Shown: positions 7,876 through 15,055, numbered from the stretch's first letter. The stretch is 16,441 nucleotides of DNA from an uncultured bacterium (GCA_937899715.1 CALCNX010000042.1:1-16441); one strand, 5' to 3'. Notes: generated by a model not told the origin, from the sequence alone. Translations and numbers: made by a program.

Positions 7876-9156
7876 TTAAATTGTTTCTAAGTAGTTGAGT
7901 TCTTTGCCGAAGGTCTCTTCCAGCCCCCAGAGGCAAATAAACGCAATCACCATTGCGAGCGCGCTCACTGCCACGCCCGCGCCGATAAGCCCAAGCCCCG
8001 GAGTGAACATCCGAAAAAGCCACGTCATCGGGACAAGCGAACCGCGAACAAAGTTCGGAGCCGTGGTGGCAACGGTTGCGCGAAGGTTCGTGCCGAACTG
8101 TTCTGCTGCCACAGTCACAAAAATTGCCCAATAGCCCGAAGACAAGCCCAGCATCAGCGCCGCGAAATAGACTGTGTTGGCAGTCGGCATCGCAAAGACT
8201 TTTCCGATAAGAAAATACGCAGCAATGCAGAGAGAATCAAATACTAAAAACGTAAACAGCACTTTTTTTCGACTCTGAAGGCGCTGACTGAGATAACCCG
8301 TGAAGAAATCGCCGAGTGTGATACCGACATAGCAGAACATTATTGCTCGCCCGCCGCTCACGACCTCGCTTACGCCCATTGCAACGGCAAACTCCGGCGA
8401 AAACGTTACTAAGATGCCGACGACTACCCAGAGCGGCGCACCAACAAGAACACACCGAATGTATCGCACAAATCGCTTGCGGTCAGTAAAAAGGCTGAAG
8501 AAATCTCCGCGATTCGTTTTTTCGTCTTTGATATTGCTGAACATACCCGACTCATAAACACCGATGCGCAGCACAAGCAGTGCAAGTCCCAATCCCCCGC
8601 CAATGAAATACGCATTACGCCAATCGAACATTTCAGCCACATAATATGCCAGCACTGCACCCGAAACGCCGACCCCGGCAACAATCATCGTGCCGTAACC
8701 GCGTATTTCTTTCGGCATTACTTCTACCACAAGAGTAATTCCTGCACCCAACTCACCGGCAAGCCCGATTCCGGCTATAAAACGCAGCGCTGCGTACATT
8801 TCAATCGAAGTAACAAATCCGTTGGCAATATTTGCCAGTGAATAGGTGATAATGGAACCAAAAAGAATCGAAAGTCGTCCTTTTTTATCACCCAAGATGC
8901 CCCAGAATACGCCACCGACGAGCATTCCGAACATTTGCATATTGATAAGAAACAAGCCGTCGCTCATCAGTTGCCCGCCCGCCACACCAAGCCCTTTCAG
9001 GCTGGGAACGCGCACAATACTGAAAAGCACGAGGTCGTAAATATCCACAAAATAGCCGAGCGCGGCGACGATGACGGCCGCATTAAAAATACTGGAAGAA
9101 AAACCTTTACCTTCTTGCATGGCATTGCCGGAAGACTGCGTATTAACTGGATTCAT
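7876..9156 (-). CDS. MFS transporter, metabolite:H+ symporter-like
   Basis: This 426-residue protein has about 12 hydrophobic segments. The first helix contains GYFVDIYDLVLF with Asp38 and Asp41, the pair typical of metabolite/aromatic-acid:H+ symporters. The loop between helices 2 and 3 has the MFS motif A, GGVFWGILGDKKGR (81-94). The sugar-porter style signature RFIAGIG...E...P..IRG falls at 125-153 with Arg125, Glu145, Pro148 and Arg152. This points to a proton-coupled inner-membrane carrier for a small organic acid or sugar-like solute; direction and substrate are unknown. AGGA lies 7 nt before the ATG at 9156; a second Met at residue 13 is possible. It sits between the TonB receptor gene (147 nt upstream) and the ATP-grasp gene, which would fit an uptake-and-use set, though the link is only positional. 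Confidence 0.88.
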   Translation of the reverse strand: MNPVNTQSSGNAMQEGKGFSSSIFNAAVIVAALGYFVDIYDLVLFSIVRVPSLKGLGVAGGQLMSDGLFLINMQMFGMLVGGVFWGILGDKKGRLSILFGSIITYSLANIANGFVTSIEMYAALRFIAGIGLAGELGAGITLVVEVMPKEIRGYGTMIVAGVGVSGAVLAYYVAEMFDWRNAYFIGGGLGLALLVLRIGVYESGMFSNIKDEKTNRGDFFSLFTDRKRFVRYIRCVLVGAPLWVVVGILVTFSPEFAVAMGVSEVVSGGRAIMFCYVGITLGDFFTGYLSQRLQSRKKVLFTFLVFDSLCIAAYFLIGKVFAMPTANTVYFAALMLGLSSGYWAIFVTVAAEQFGTNLRATVATTAPNFVRGSLVPMTWLFRMFTPGLGLIGAGVAVSALAMVIAFICLWGLEETFGKELNYLETI

Positions 9157-9303
9157 AATGTTGTCCTACACACACGGTTGCAAATGATGCGGAAATAATT
9201 ATTTGGTGCTAAAGATACACAATTCTTCGCTTTTTTGGTATGCGCTTTTCATACGACTTTTTTCGAGTGTACTTTTTTTTTCTGTCCGAAGCGAACGTGT
9301 AGT

Positions 9304-11703
9304 CTAATTCCCCAATATCGTCGCCGAAATTGTCAACCGCAACACTGTTGGGTATTGTGGATATCCTGCAACGGTGAACGCGCTCGAATTCAGCGCATTC
9401 TGATACGTCGCACGAATGTTCAGGCTTCCAAAGACCTCCGCACCCGCCACAATATCAATCCCGTTGCCCGCCAATCCTTGCTCGGCGGAAGAAGGCAGAT
9501 ATGACCAGAGCATCGGAGAGAAGCGCTCGCCCACAAACGGTGTCGTCATGCGAACACGCACCCCTGCACGAAGCACGTCCCGCCCGAAGCCATATTCATA
9601 CTGCACCGTTGCTCCGGCATAGAGAAGTGGAAAGCGCCCGTCGGTAATGCTATCTGTCCGAGAGAAGGTAAGATTGGCAAAGCCACTCAGAACCAAGCCA
9701 CCACCGAATAGTATATTTTTTCCATGCCAATTCGCATTCACCGATGCACCGAAAATTGTTCGGGAAACACCATTGTAGGTACGGACAGTTGCAAGAGTAG
9801 TATTTGGGTACATTCTGACGCTATCAGCAAACTTCACAACATTAGTAAACGGAATGTTTGCAGTATCATACACGATGGGATTTGTGATGAGGCGACCAAA
9901 TGCCAGAATATCTGCTGAAAATGAACTTTGAGCAGTTTCGGAACGAAACCGTAGCCCCGCTAAACCCAGCACGTGCGACTCAGAGAGCAATGGTATATCA
10001 GGCGCAGCAGTACCATCATCGCTAGGGCTGGGCAAACGAAAACTCCGTGAGAGGTCGCCCCAAAACTGCACACTCGTCGTGGTCGAACGCACAAGAAACA
10101 GCGAAGCTTTTGCACCAAGCGCCAATTCAGTACGCTTGCCTAAAACCGTCAACCGCGCTCCACCACTCACGTCCAGACTTTTGAGAAGCGTGAATCCTAA
10201 TCGCCCAAAAGCGGAAAGTTCGCCTTGTGTTTGCGTTATTGATTTTCCTTGACGCGCAGCAGCGCTCCAATAGATGCTTTCGGGAATGCTGTGCAAAGCA
10301 ACATTTCCACCTGCCAGCAGGGTAGCCTCTAGCGCGGAAAAAAGCGAAACGTGCGTCTCAATGCGCCCCGTCGCACCAATGCTTACGTTTGTTGTTGTTG
10401 ATTGAATAATAGTTTCATCAGGCGCGATAACACCACCGCCGGATGCTCGTCCGTTTGCCGCATAACTACCTTGCAAACTCGCCCGCTCCAGTGCCCGCCC
10501 GTCCCATGTGGTATAAGCAGAGAGCGTCGCGGCAATGCTAGAATCCCGCGTCAGATAGCCACTTCCCGTGAGCGTCAGGTCGTGGCGCAGTGTGTTTTCC
10601 TGAAGCTCGTTGAAGAGCGTGAGAGAATTAACGACACTTGCCGTGGCTGTTGTTACTTGCAAACCACCATTCGCCGTTACGCGTTGCTGTGTCAGCAGAT
10701 ACGAAAATGAAATACTTGCCGTCGAAGAGAGATTCCACCGCAGAATCATGCGTGCATTCCATAGCGACGAGGCGGTGTTATTGTAGATACGACCTGCCTT
10801 TTGCGTCCGCGCACCAAGCGTGAGATTGAGGTTTGGTGCAATGTTGTAGCTCGCATCCACATCGGCGGCAGTAAATTGGTCGCCAAACTGTTGGTACCAA
10901 ATGCGAGTATAGAGGCTCTTAGTATTATGCCGGATTTCTTGGATGTTTATCGCAGCACCTGACGCATTATTTGCCAGAAGTACAGCATCGGAGCCGAGAA
11001 ACACTTCTGTTTGTTCTGCCATTTCGGGCGGTAACTGCTCAAGGTAGGTCGCACCTAAGGCAACGTTTCGCATGGGGCGACCGTTCATCATCACAGCGAC
11101 ATCGCGCGGGCTTGCACCCAGAATTGAAAGATGATTGTATGCGCCCTGTAGCCCCAGAAAAAGCGGGAAAGCGGGAAGACGCTCGGCAAGGAGGTCGGGA
11201 AAGCCAGTATAGTCTTGCCATTGGGTATGATTTTTGTCAATCGTAACAAATGCTTGCGTGGAGGTCATAAACAAGCGACCGTGCGAACGGAAGGGTGCAA
11301 AAAGCGGAATACTTGCAGTGGTGGCATTTTGCTTTTCCTGTATGAGCGTACGCAAGGATAGCGAAGCGCTGGAAGCGTTACGGGTACTGCTTGTGGAAAT
11401 ATCGGCACCCGTACTCTGTACAACGCTTTGCGAGGTACTGTGCGACAGATTTTGCGATGTGCTTTGTACGATACTTTGCTTTGAGGGAAGGACAGTGGCG
11501 TTTGTAGAAATGATTGTTGTGCGGGGCTGTATACTTTTCTGCTTCGTTTGCGCATTATGCAAAAGTGAGAACAAAAACATTACGGCACACATAAGAACGG
11601 GCATCCACCCTGCACGGTGAACATGGCAGAAAGGCAAGCGGAGACCGCCAAGCGCACCGCTCAGTCGTTGATGTGAAGCAAGAGTAACGTCCATGCAATC
11701 CAT
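9304..11703 (-). CDS. TonB-dependent outer-membrane receptor with Ser/Thr/Gln-rich N-terminal linker
   Basis: This is a 799-residue protein. An export signal has its hydrophobic core at 34-48 and probable cleavage at HNA-Q (51/52). Residues about 60-118 are a Ser/Thr/Gln-rich low-complexity linker with STSQ-like repeats. A plug domain follows (about 165-255) with MMNGRPMRNV and GSDAVLLANNASGAAINI, the usual plug signatures. The rest is a long run of alternating beta-strand segments forming the barrel, ending LRLTISATILGN rather than in the usual aromatic residue. Such receptors bring iron chelates, cobalamin or oligomers across the outer membrane with TonB energy. No STN or carboxypeptidase-like domain and no clear TonB box are visible. 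AAGGA 5 nt before the ATG at 11703 supports this start; ATG at 11604 would give a more classical signal peptide. The substrate is unknown. Confidence 0.85.
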   Translation of the reverse strand: MDCMDVTLASHQRLSGALGGLRLPFCHVHRAGWMPVLMCAVMFLFSLLHNAQTKQKSIQPRTTIISTNATVLPSKQSIVQSTSQNLSHSTSQSVVQSTGADISTSSTRNASSASLSLRTLIQEKQNATTASIPLFAPFRSHGRLFMTSTQAFVTIDKNHTQWQDYTGFPDLLAERLPAFPLFLGLQGAYNHLSILGASPRDVAVMMNGRPMRNVALGATYLEQLPPEMAEQTEVFLGSDAVLLANNASGAAINIQEIRHNTKSLYTRIWYQQFGDQFTAADVDASYNIAPNLNLTLGARTQKAGRIYNNTASSLWNARMILRWNLSSTASISFSYLLTQQRVTANGGLQVTTATASVVNSLTLFNELQENTLRHDLTLTGSGYLTRDSSIAATLSAYTTWDGRALERASLQGSYAANGRASGGGVIAPDETIIQSTTTNVSIGATGRIETHVSLFSALEATLLAGGNVALHSIPESIYWSAAARQGKSITQTQGELSAFGRLGFTLLKSLDVSGGARLTVLGKRTELALGAKASLFLVRSTTTSVQFWGDLSRSFRLPSPSDDGTAAPDIPLLSESHVLGLAGLRFRSETAQSSFSADILAFGRLITNPIVYDTANIPFTNVVKFADSVRMYPNTTLATVRTYNGVSRTIFGASVNANWHGKNILFGGGLVLSGFANLTFSRTDSITDGRFPLLYAGATVQYEYGFGRDVLRAGVRVRMTTPFVGERFSPMLWSYLPSSAEQGLAGNGIDIVAGAEVFGSLNIRATYQNALNSSAFTVAGYPQYPTVLRLTISATILGN

Positions 11704-11812
11704 TCATATCCTTAGTGTATCGAACATCGAACAAACAGACGCAAAAATACGACACAAAACCGTATATTGGCGAACATTCCACGCATTTGTTTCACCAAAG
11801 ACCGTTGAATTT

Positions 11813-12541
11813 GTGAATATATCACTCGCATCATCTCCGACTACAAAGCCTGAATGCCGTTTTGCAGGCTTTCGACCACTTTCCATTTTTCCCTTTACGG
11901 CACCGATTCTTTTGATGCTGATGCTCACATTTGCAAGCGCGGCTCGTGTATCGGCACAACCCACGGCGCAATCAGCGACAACAGCATCCGTCATCCATGC
12001 AAATCCCCTGGACACCTCCGCAGTGATTCGCGTAGCCTTCCGCACCACGCAAGGCTCCTTTGAAGCAGAACTATACCGCCGTGCAGCTCCGGCAACGGTA
12101 GAAAATTTTTTACGCTATGTTTCCGGCGGTTACTACACGGGCGGTCTTATTCACCGCACTGTTAAAAAGAACAATCAACCCGATAAGCCGGACAGTATCA
12201 AAATTGAGGTTATTCAAGGCACAGTTGGTAGCCTTTATGCACAATACGCCCTGCCGCCTATTGAACTGGAAACAACCGCTCAATCAGGCTTACAGCATCT
12301 CGACGGTACACTTTCAATGGCGCGAGACGAACCCAACACGGCACAGTATGAGTTTTTTATTTGCCTCGGCAATCAGCCACAACTTAACTTCGGCGGCAAA
12401 CGCAACCCCGATGGACAGGGTTTTGCAGCATTCGGGCGCGTTACCAAAGGTATGGAGATTGTCCGCAAAATTCATCAAGCACCCGCAGCTGGACAGGCAC
12501 TCACGCCGCCTGTACTGATTATAAGCGTTACGCGAAAATAA
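11813..12541 (+). CDS. Exported cyclophilin-type peptidyl-prolyl cis-trans isomerase
   Basis: The open frame runs 11693-12541 (282 codons). The ATG at 11693 lies inside the divergent TonB-receptor gene, so I chose the GTG at 11813 (242 codons); the start is uncertain. A hydrophobic stretch (TAPILLMLMLTFASAARVSA) ends in a signal-peptidase site before QPTAQ, so the enzyme is periplasmic or secreted. The cyclophilin fold follows: TTQGSFEAELYRRAAPATVE, the catalytic-Arg motif GGLIHR, EVIQG (the glutamine position of MIQGG), GTLSMAR, QYEFFICLG and FAAFGRVTKGMEIVRKI. It catalyses proline isomerisation and helps exported proteins fold. A shared hairpin terminator follows the stop. Confidence 0.85.
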   Translation: MNISLASSPTTKPECRFAGFRPLSIFPFTAPILLMLMLTFASAARVSAQPTAQSATTASVIHANPLDTSAVIRVAFRTTQGSFEAELYRRAAPATVENFLRYVSGGYYTGGLIHRTVKKNNQPDKPDSIKIEVIQGTVGSLYAQYALPPIELETTAQSGLQHLDGTLSMARDEPNTAQYEFFICLGNQPQLNFGGKRNPDGQGFAAFGRVTKGMEIVRKIHQAPAAGQALTPPVLIISVTRK

Positions 12542-12570
12542 GCACTCTATAAAAAGTAAGAATAACAATA

Positions 12571-12620
12571 AACCAAGAAGGCTACACAAGCAATTAAAGA
12601 ACTGTGTAGCCTTCTTGGTT
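12571..12620. terminator. Bidirectional hairpin between convergent genes
   Basis: AACCAAGAAGGCTACACA (12571-12588) and TGTGTAGCCTTCTTGGTT (12603-12620) are a perfect 18-bp inverted repeat around a 14-nt loop. The minus strand continues into a T-rich tail (TATTGTTATTCTTACTTTTT), so it best fits termination of the GIN-domain gene. The plus side, after the cyclophilin gene, has only a short TT tail. Confidence 0.75.
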
Positions 12621-12658
12621 CTCTGGAAGGAGTTTGATGAGTTCTCACCGTTTAACTC

Positions 12659-13393
12659 TTATTCGCCTTTTTTGGTCACGCTGCCTGCGCCGGAAACTTC
12701 TTTCGAGACTGTTTTGGGGCTGCCATAGTAGCGAATATCGCCTGCGCCGGAAACAGAAACATTCAGTTCCTCACTTACGCTCAATTCCACATCGCCGGCT
12801 CCGGAGACATCTATTCGTGCACTTTTTGTCTTGAGGTCGCGAGCTTTAATTTCTGCCGCGCCGCTTGTTTCCACGCTGAAGGTATCAGCATTACCGGAAA
12901 GCAGAACATTACCGGCACCACTTGTTTCCACGGTGAGTTTACCCGTTTTCACCGATGCCTTCACGGAGCCCGCGCCACTGGTTTCAATGTGCAGTTTTTC
13001 GTTGATAATATTATTCAGCACAAGGTCACTGGCACCGGAACTTTGCACATCATCAATGTTTGGCGTTGTAATGTGAATGCGAACTTTGGTGCGAGGGGAG
13101 ATATTTTGCTTTGTTTCGATATATAAGGTATTGCCGCGAACGGAGGTTTCAATATCCTGCAAAAGATTATCATCGGCAGTAACTTCAATTTTTGTTTCTT
13201 TACCGCAGGTGACATCTACATTGAAAGCGCCGCCTACATCAATGCCGGTAAATTTAGCGACCTCGCGTGTATCGGTACGCTCTACACCGTTTCCACGTTT
13301 GCCCCAACCCCACCAACCGTCGTGCTTGCTATTGAATGCGTATAAGATGGCTGCCGAAGCTAGTAGCCCTGCTAGTAGTATGGTGCGTATCAT
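12659..13393 (-). CDS. GIN-domain (DUF2807) exported surface protein
   Basis: With the ATG at 13393 this is 244 residues; AGGTGA just upstream supports it over the longer open frame starting at 13465. The N-terminus MIRTILLAGLLASAAILYAF is a signal peptide or signal anchor, followed by a Trp/Gly-rich segment (GWWGWGKR). The core starts with the family-typical FTGIDVGGAFNVDV (48-61) and then carries seven SGA turns at residues 119, 139, 158, 177, 197, 215 and 234, spaced 18-20 residues. That is the ladder of a parallel beta-helix. GIN-domain proteins are widespread in Bacteroidota as putative cell-surface or adhesin-like proteins; the exact function is not known. It is convergent with the cyclophilin gene and its promoter would lie within 13394-13590. 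Confidence 0.85.
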   Translation of the reverse strand: MIRTILLAGLLASAAILYAFNSKHDGWWGWGKRGNGVERTDTREVAKFTGIDVGGAFNVDVTCGKETKIEVTADDNLLQDIETSVRGNTLYIETKQNISPRTKVRIHITTPNIDDVQSSGASDLVLNNIINEKLHIETSGAGSVKASVKTGKLTVETSGAGNVLLSGNADTFSVETSGAAEIKARDLKTKSARIDVSGAGDVELSVSEELNVSVSGAGDIRYYGSPKTVSKEVSGAGSVTKKGE

Positions 13394-13594
13394 GGAATCA
13401 CCTATAAAAAATTTCGATGGAATAAATATGTGAACTCTGAAATTGCCGAACCCTGACAGACACATTGTGCGGAATTATTACCGCGTCAAGTTTTTCGGTA
13501 TGCCTTACTACGACAGTGATAGGGAAAAAGTTTCATTTGAAAAACGTCTTCCCTGAAAGAGCGCAAAATAATTGGCGATTTCCGCAAAATAATC

Positions 13595-13623
13595 TTGTAA
13601 AGCGCTGAATAAATCGTAACTTG
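13595..13623 (+). promoter_or_regulatory. Bacteroidota-type promoter of the first RRM gene
   Basis: TTG (13595-13597), a 19-nt spacer and TAACTTG (13617-13623) match the -33 TTTG / -7 TAnnTTTG form of Bacteroidota vegetative promoters. The predicted start of transcription, near 13628, falls at the first base of the conserved leader hairpin. The same elements at the same spacing stand before the second RRM gene. Confidence 0.6.
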
Positions 13624-13627
13624 CGTC

Positions 13628-13741
13628 GTACTTTTTGGTTTAGCGCGGCAAAAGGTGCAACACGTCCTTCATTAGTAATATAGTTTCAGAAGTTCGTGTG
13701 AGATTTTTCTTGATTCTCTGCGCTGTTTGAGGTTTTTTGTT
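13628..13741 (+). ncRNA. Structured 5' leader of the first RRM gene
   Basis: This leader of about 114 nt begins with a 10-bp stem (13628-13637 with 13649-13658) around the 11-nt loop GTTTAGCGCGG. It differs from the second copy by about 10% overall; all three differences inside the stem keep pairing (A-U to G-U, and two U-G to U-A). The loop bases UAGCGCGG can pair with CUGCGCUG at 13718-13725, just before the GAGG ribosome-binding site (13729-13732). The run of unpaired T/A in between resembles cold-shock leaders. A cis-regulatory role is inferred. Confidence 0.55.
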
Positions 13742-14083
13742 ATGAATATCTACGTCGGCAACCTGCCGTATTCCGTTGGTGGTGACCAACTTCGTACCCT
13801 TTTTGAAGCATATGGCACGGTTGATTCTGCGTCTGTTGCAATGGATAAGTTTACCGGTCAAGCTCGTGGCTTTGGCTTTGTTGAAATGAACAACGAAGAA
13901 GAAGCAAAAGCTGCGACCGATGCACTCAACGGCATGCAGTATAACGGACGTGAGCTGGTCGTGAATGAAGCTCGCCCACGCGAAGAACGCCCGCGCCGCG
14001 AATTCCGCCCGCGTGGTAATGGTGGCGGTGGCTATGGTGGCCAACGCGATGGTGGTGGTGGTGGTCGTCGTGAGCGCTTCTAA
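13742..14083 (+). CDS. Single-RRM RNA-binding protein, copy 1
   Basis: This is a 113-residue protein: one RNA-recognition motif plus a short disordered tail. RNP2 is IYVGNL (3-8) and RNP1 is RGFGFVEM (42-49), with the aromatic residues that stack on RNA (Tyr4, Phe44, Phe46). The tail (80-113) is rich in Arg and Gly (GGGGYGG, GGGGGRRERF), as in cyanobacterial and Bacteroidota Rbp proteins. It binds single-stranded RNA and probably acts on mRNA stability, translation or small RNAs. I chose ATG 13742, where homologues begin (MNIYVGNLPYS), with GAGG 9 nt upstream; an ATG at 13727 would add only five residues. It is followed in frame by TAA and TGA. The second copy 450 nt downstream is nearly identical through residue 88. 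Confidence 0.95.
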   Translation: MNIYVGNLPYSVGGDQLRTLFEAYGTVDSASVAMDKFTGQARGFGFVEMNNEEEAKAATDALNGMQYNGRELVVNEARPREERPRREFRPRGNGGGGYGGQRDGGGGGRRERF

Positions 14084-14232
14084 TGAAGCCCTGCTTTTCC
14101 GAAAGCAGTACATCCATTAGATATCGCTCCTCGTCGTGGTGCTGAAAATTTCGACGTAGGTGGTTCAGTTGTAGATATTTCTATGTTCTGAGAGTGTCTT
14201 TTCGTCGTGTTCCAGCCTGATTATTTTCTATC
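14084..14232 (+). other. Conserved 3' UTR of the first RRM gene
   Basis: This is a non-coding tail. Its part from about 14118 to 14217 is recognisably the same as about 14871-14969 after the second gene, including GCTGAAAATTTCGACGT-like and TTTTCGTCGTGTTCCAG blocks. After the stop the same frame stays open for about 34 codons to a TGA at 14189, but conservation continues past that stop and indels separate the copies, so I read it as RNA, not protein. Confidence 0.5.
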
Positions 14233-14277
14233 AAAGCGCACGATTACTTCTTATAAGTAATCATGCGCTTTTGTTTT
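14233..14277 (+). terminator. Intrinsic terminator of the first RRM gene
   Basis: AAAGCGCA-C-GATTACTT pairs with AAGTAATC-A-TGCGCTTT (one mismatch) around a 5-nt loop, followed by TGTTTT. The gap between the two RRM genes (14084-14532) otherwise holds the 3' UTR and the second promoter and leader. Confidence 0.88.
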
Positions 14278-14384
14278 AGCCCACGCTAGCTTTCACGCCC
14301 CTTTTTCATTGAATCAAGCAGAAAAAATGTACCTTTGGGGCATAGCACCTATCATAATAATTTATTGTGTTTTACGAAATAGTC

Positions 14385-14413
14385 TTGTAAAGCACTTAAT
14401 AAATTGTAACTTG
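14385..14413 (+). promoter_or_regulatory. Bacteroidota-type promoter of the second RRM gene
   Basis: TTG (14385-14387), a 19-nt spacer and TAACTTG (14407-14413) repeat the arrangement before the first gene. The spacer contains three substitutions while both boxes are unchanged, which supports their being functional. Confidence 0.6.
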
Positions 14414-14417
14414 CGTC

Positions 14418-14532
14418 GTGCTTTTTGGTTTAGCGCGGCAAAAAGTACAACACGCTCTTCACCAGTAATATAGTTTTAGAAGTTTGTGTGAGATTTTTCT
14501 TGATTCTCTGCGCTGTTTTAGGTTTTTTTGTT
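14418..14532 (+). ncRNA. Structured 5' leader of the second RRM gene
   Basis: GTGCTTTTTG (14418-14427) pairs with CAAAAAGTAC (14439-14448) around the same invariant loop GTTTAGCGCGG. CTGCGCTG at 14508-14515 is complementary to the loop and lies just before the AGG ribosome-binding site (14520-14522), 10 nt from the ATG. Sequence, spacing and fold match the first leader. Confidence 0.55.
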
Positions 14533-14838
14533 ATGAATATCTACGTCGGCAACCTGCCGTATTCCGTTAGTGGCGATCAACTTCGCACTCTTTTTGAGGC
14601 ATATGGCACGGTTGATTCTGCATCCGTTGTGATGGATAAATTTACTGGTCAAGCTCGTGGTTTTGGCTTTGTTGAAATGAGCAATGATGCTGAAGCAAAA
14701 GCTGCCACCGAAGCACTCAACGGTATGCAGTATAATGGACGTGAACTGGTAGCGAACGAAGCTCGCCCACGCGAGGAACGCCCACGCCGCGAATTCAGCC
14801 CCCGTGGCGGTGGCTATGGTCAGCGCGAACGCTTCTAA
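14533..14838 (+). CDS. Single-RRM RNA-binding protein, copy 2
   Basis: This is a 101-residue RRM protein with RNP2 IYVGNL (3-8) and RNP1 RGFGFVEM (42-49). Compared with copy 1, only seven of the first 88 residues differ (for example Gly13Ser, Ala33Val, Val74Ala), and all are outside the two RNP motifs. The Arg/Gly tail is shorter (FSPRGGGYGQRERF against a tail with two poly-Gly runs), which is the main divergence and may change RNA affinity or partner contact. The ATG at 14533 is the position where homologues start; an in-frame ATG at 14488 would add a hydrophobic stretch translated from the conserved leader and is not credible. It has its own promoter, leader and terminator, so the two genes can be expressed independently. 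Confidence 0.95.
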   Translation: MNIYVGNLPYSVSGDQLRTLFEAYGTVDSASVVMDKFTGQARGFGFVEMSNDAEAKAATEALNGMQYNGRELVANEARPREERPRREFSPRGGGYGQRERF

Positions 14839-14985
14839 TGAGCCGCTACTGCAATAGTAGTGTAGTTCTTAGATACCGTTTTCTCGTGGTGTACTGAAAA
14901 TCTCGACGTTGCGTTATTCATTGATAGATACTTCTATATTCTGAGAACGTATTTTCGTCGTGTTCCAGTCAGTTTATGTTAATAC
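14839..14985 (+). other. Conserved 3' UTR of the second RRM gene
   Basis: This is non-coding. Its part at about 14871-14969 is homologous to the 3' tail of the first RRM gene, with blocks TACTGAAAATCTCGACGTT and TTTTCGTCGTGTTCCAG. The duplication therefore covered promoter, leader, gene and 3' UTR, while the terminator stems differ. Confidence 0.5.
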
Positions 14986-15029
14986 CAAACCGCCCGATTG
15001 CTCTTGTAGCAATCGGGCGGTTTGTTTTG
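14986..15029 (+). terminator. Intrinsic terminator of the second RRM gene
   Basis: A perfect 17-bp stem (14986-15002 with 15008-15024; arms CAAACCGCCCGATTGCT and its complement) encloses a CTTGT loop and is followed by TTTTGT. It may also serve the RlpA gene, which converges from the right and ends at 15056. Confidence 0.92.
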
Positions 15030-15055
15030 TCGAGATATTTTCTTGTGCGCTTACA

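Noticed and set aside
9210..9217. Possible -7 box (TATCTTTA on the minus strand) for the MFS gene
   Set aside because: No TTG lies about 19 nt upstream and the last base departs from TAnnTTTG, so evidence is insufficient.
12831..13076. Direct repeats in the DNA around 12670-13040 as a CRISPR-like array
   Set aside because: They are the codons of the SGA repeats in the GIN-domain protein, in frame and degenerate at third positions.
13640..14113. 157-codon minus-strand frame over the first RRM gene with poly-Thr
   Set aside because: The poly-Thr/Ala run is the antisense of the Gly/Arg-rich tail codons; the RRM frame on the plus strand is certain.
14084..14191. Stop-codon readthrough extension of the first RRM protein
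   Set aside because: The frame stays open for about 34 codons after TAA-TGA, but the second copy has a further in-frame stop and indels, and conservation runs past the terminal stop, so a 3' UTR explains it better.
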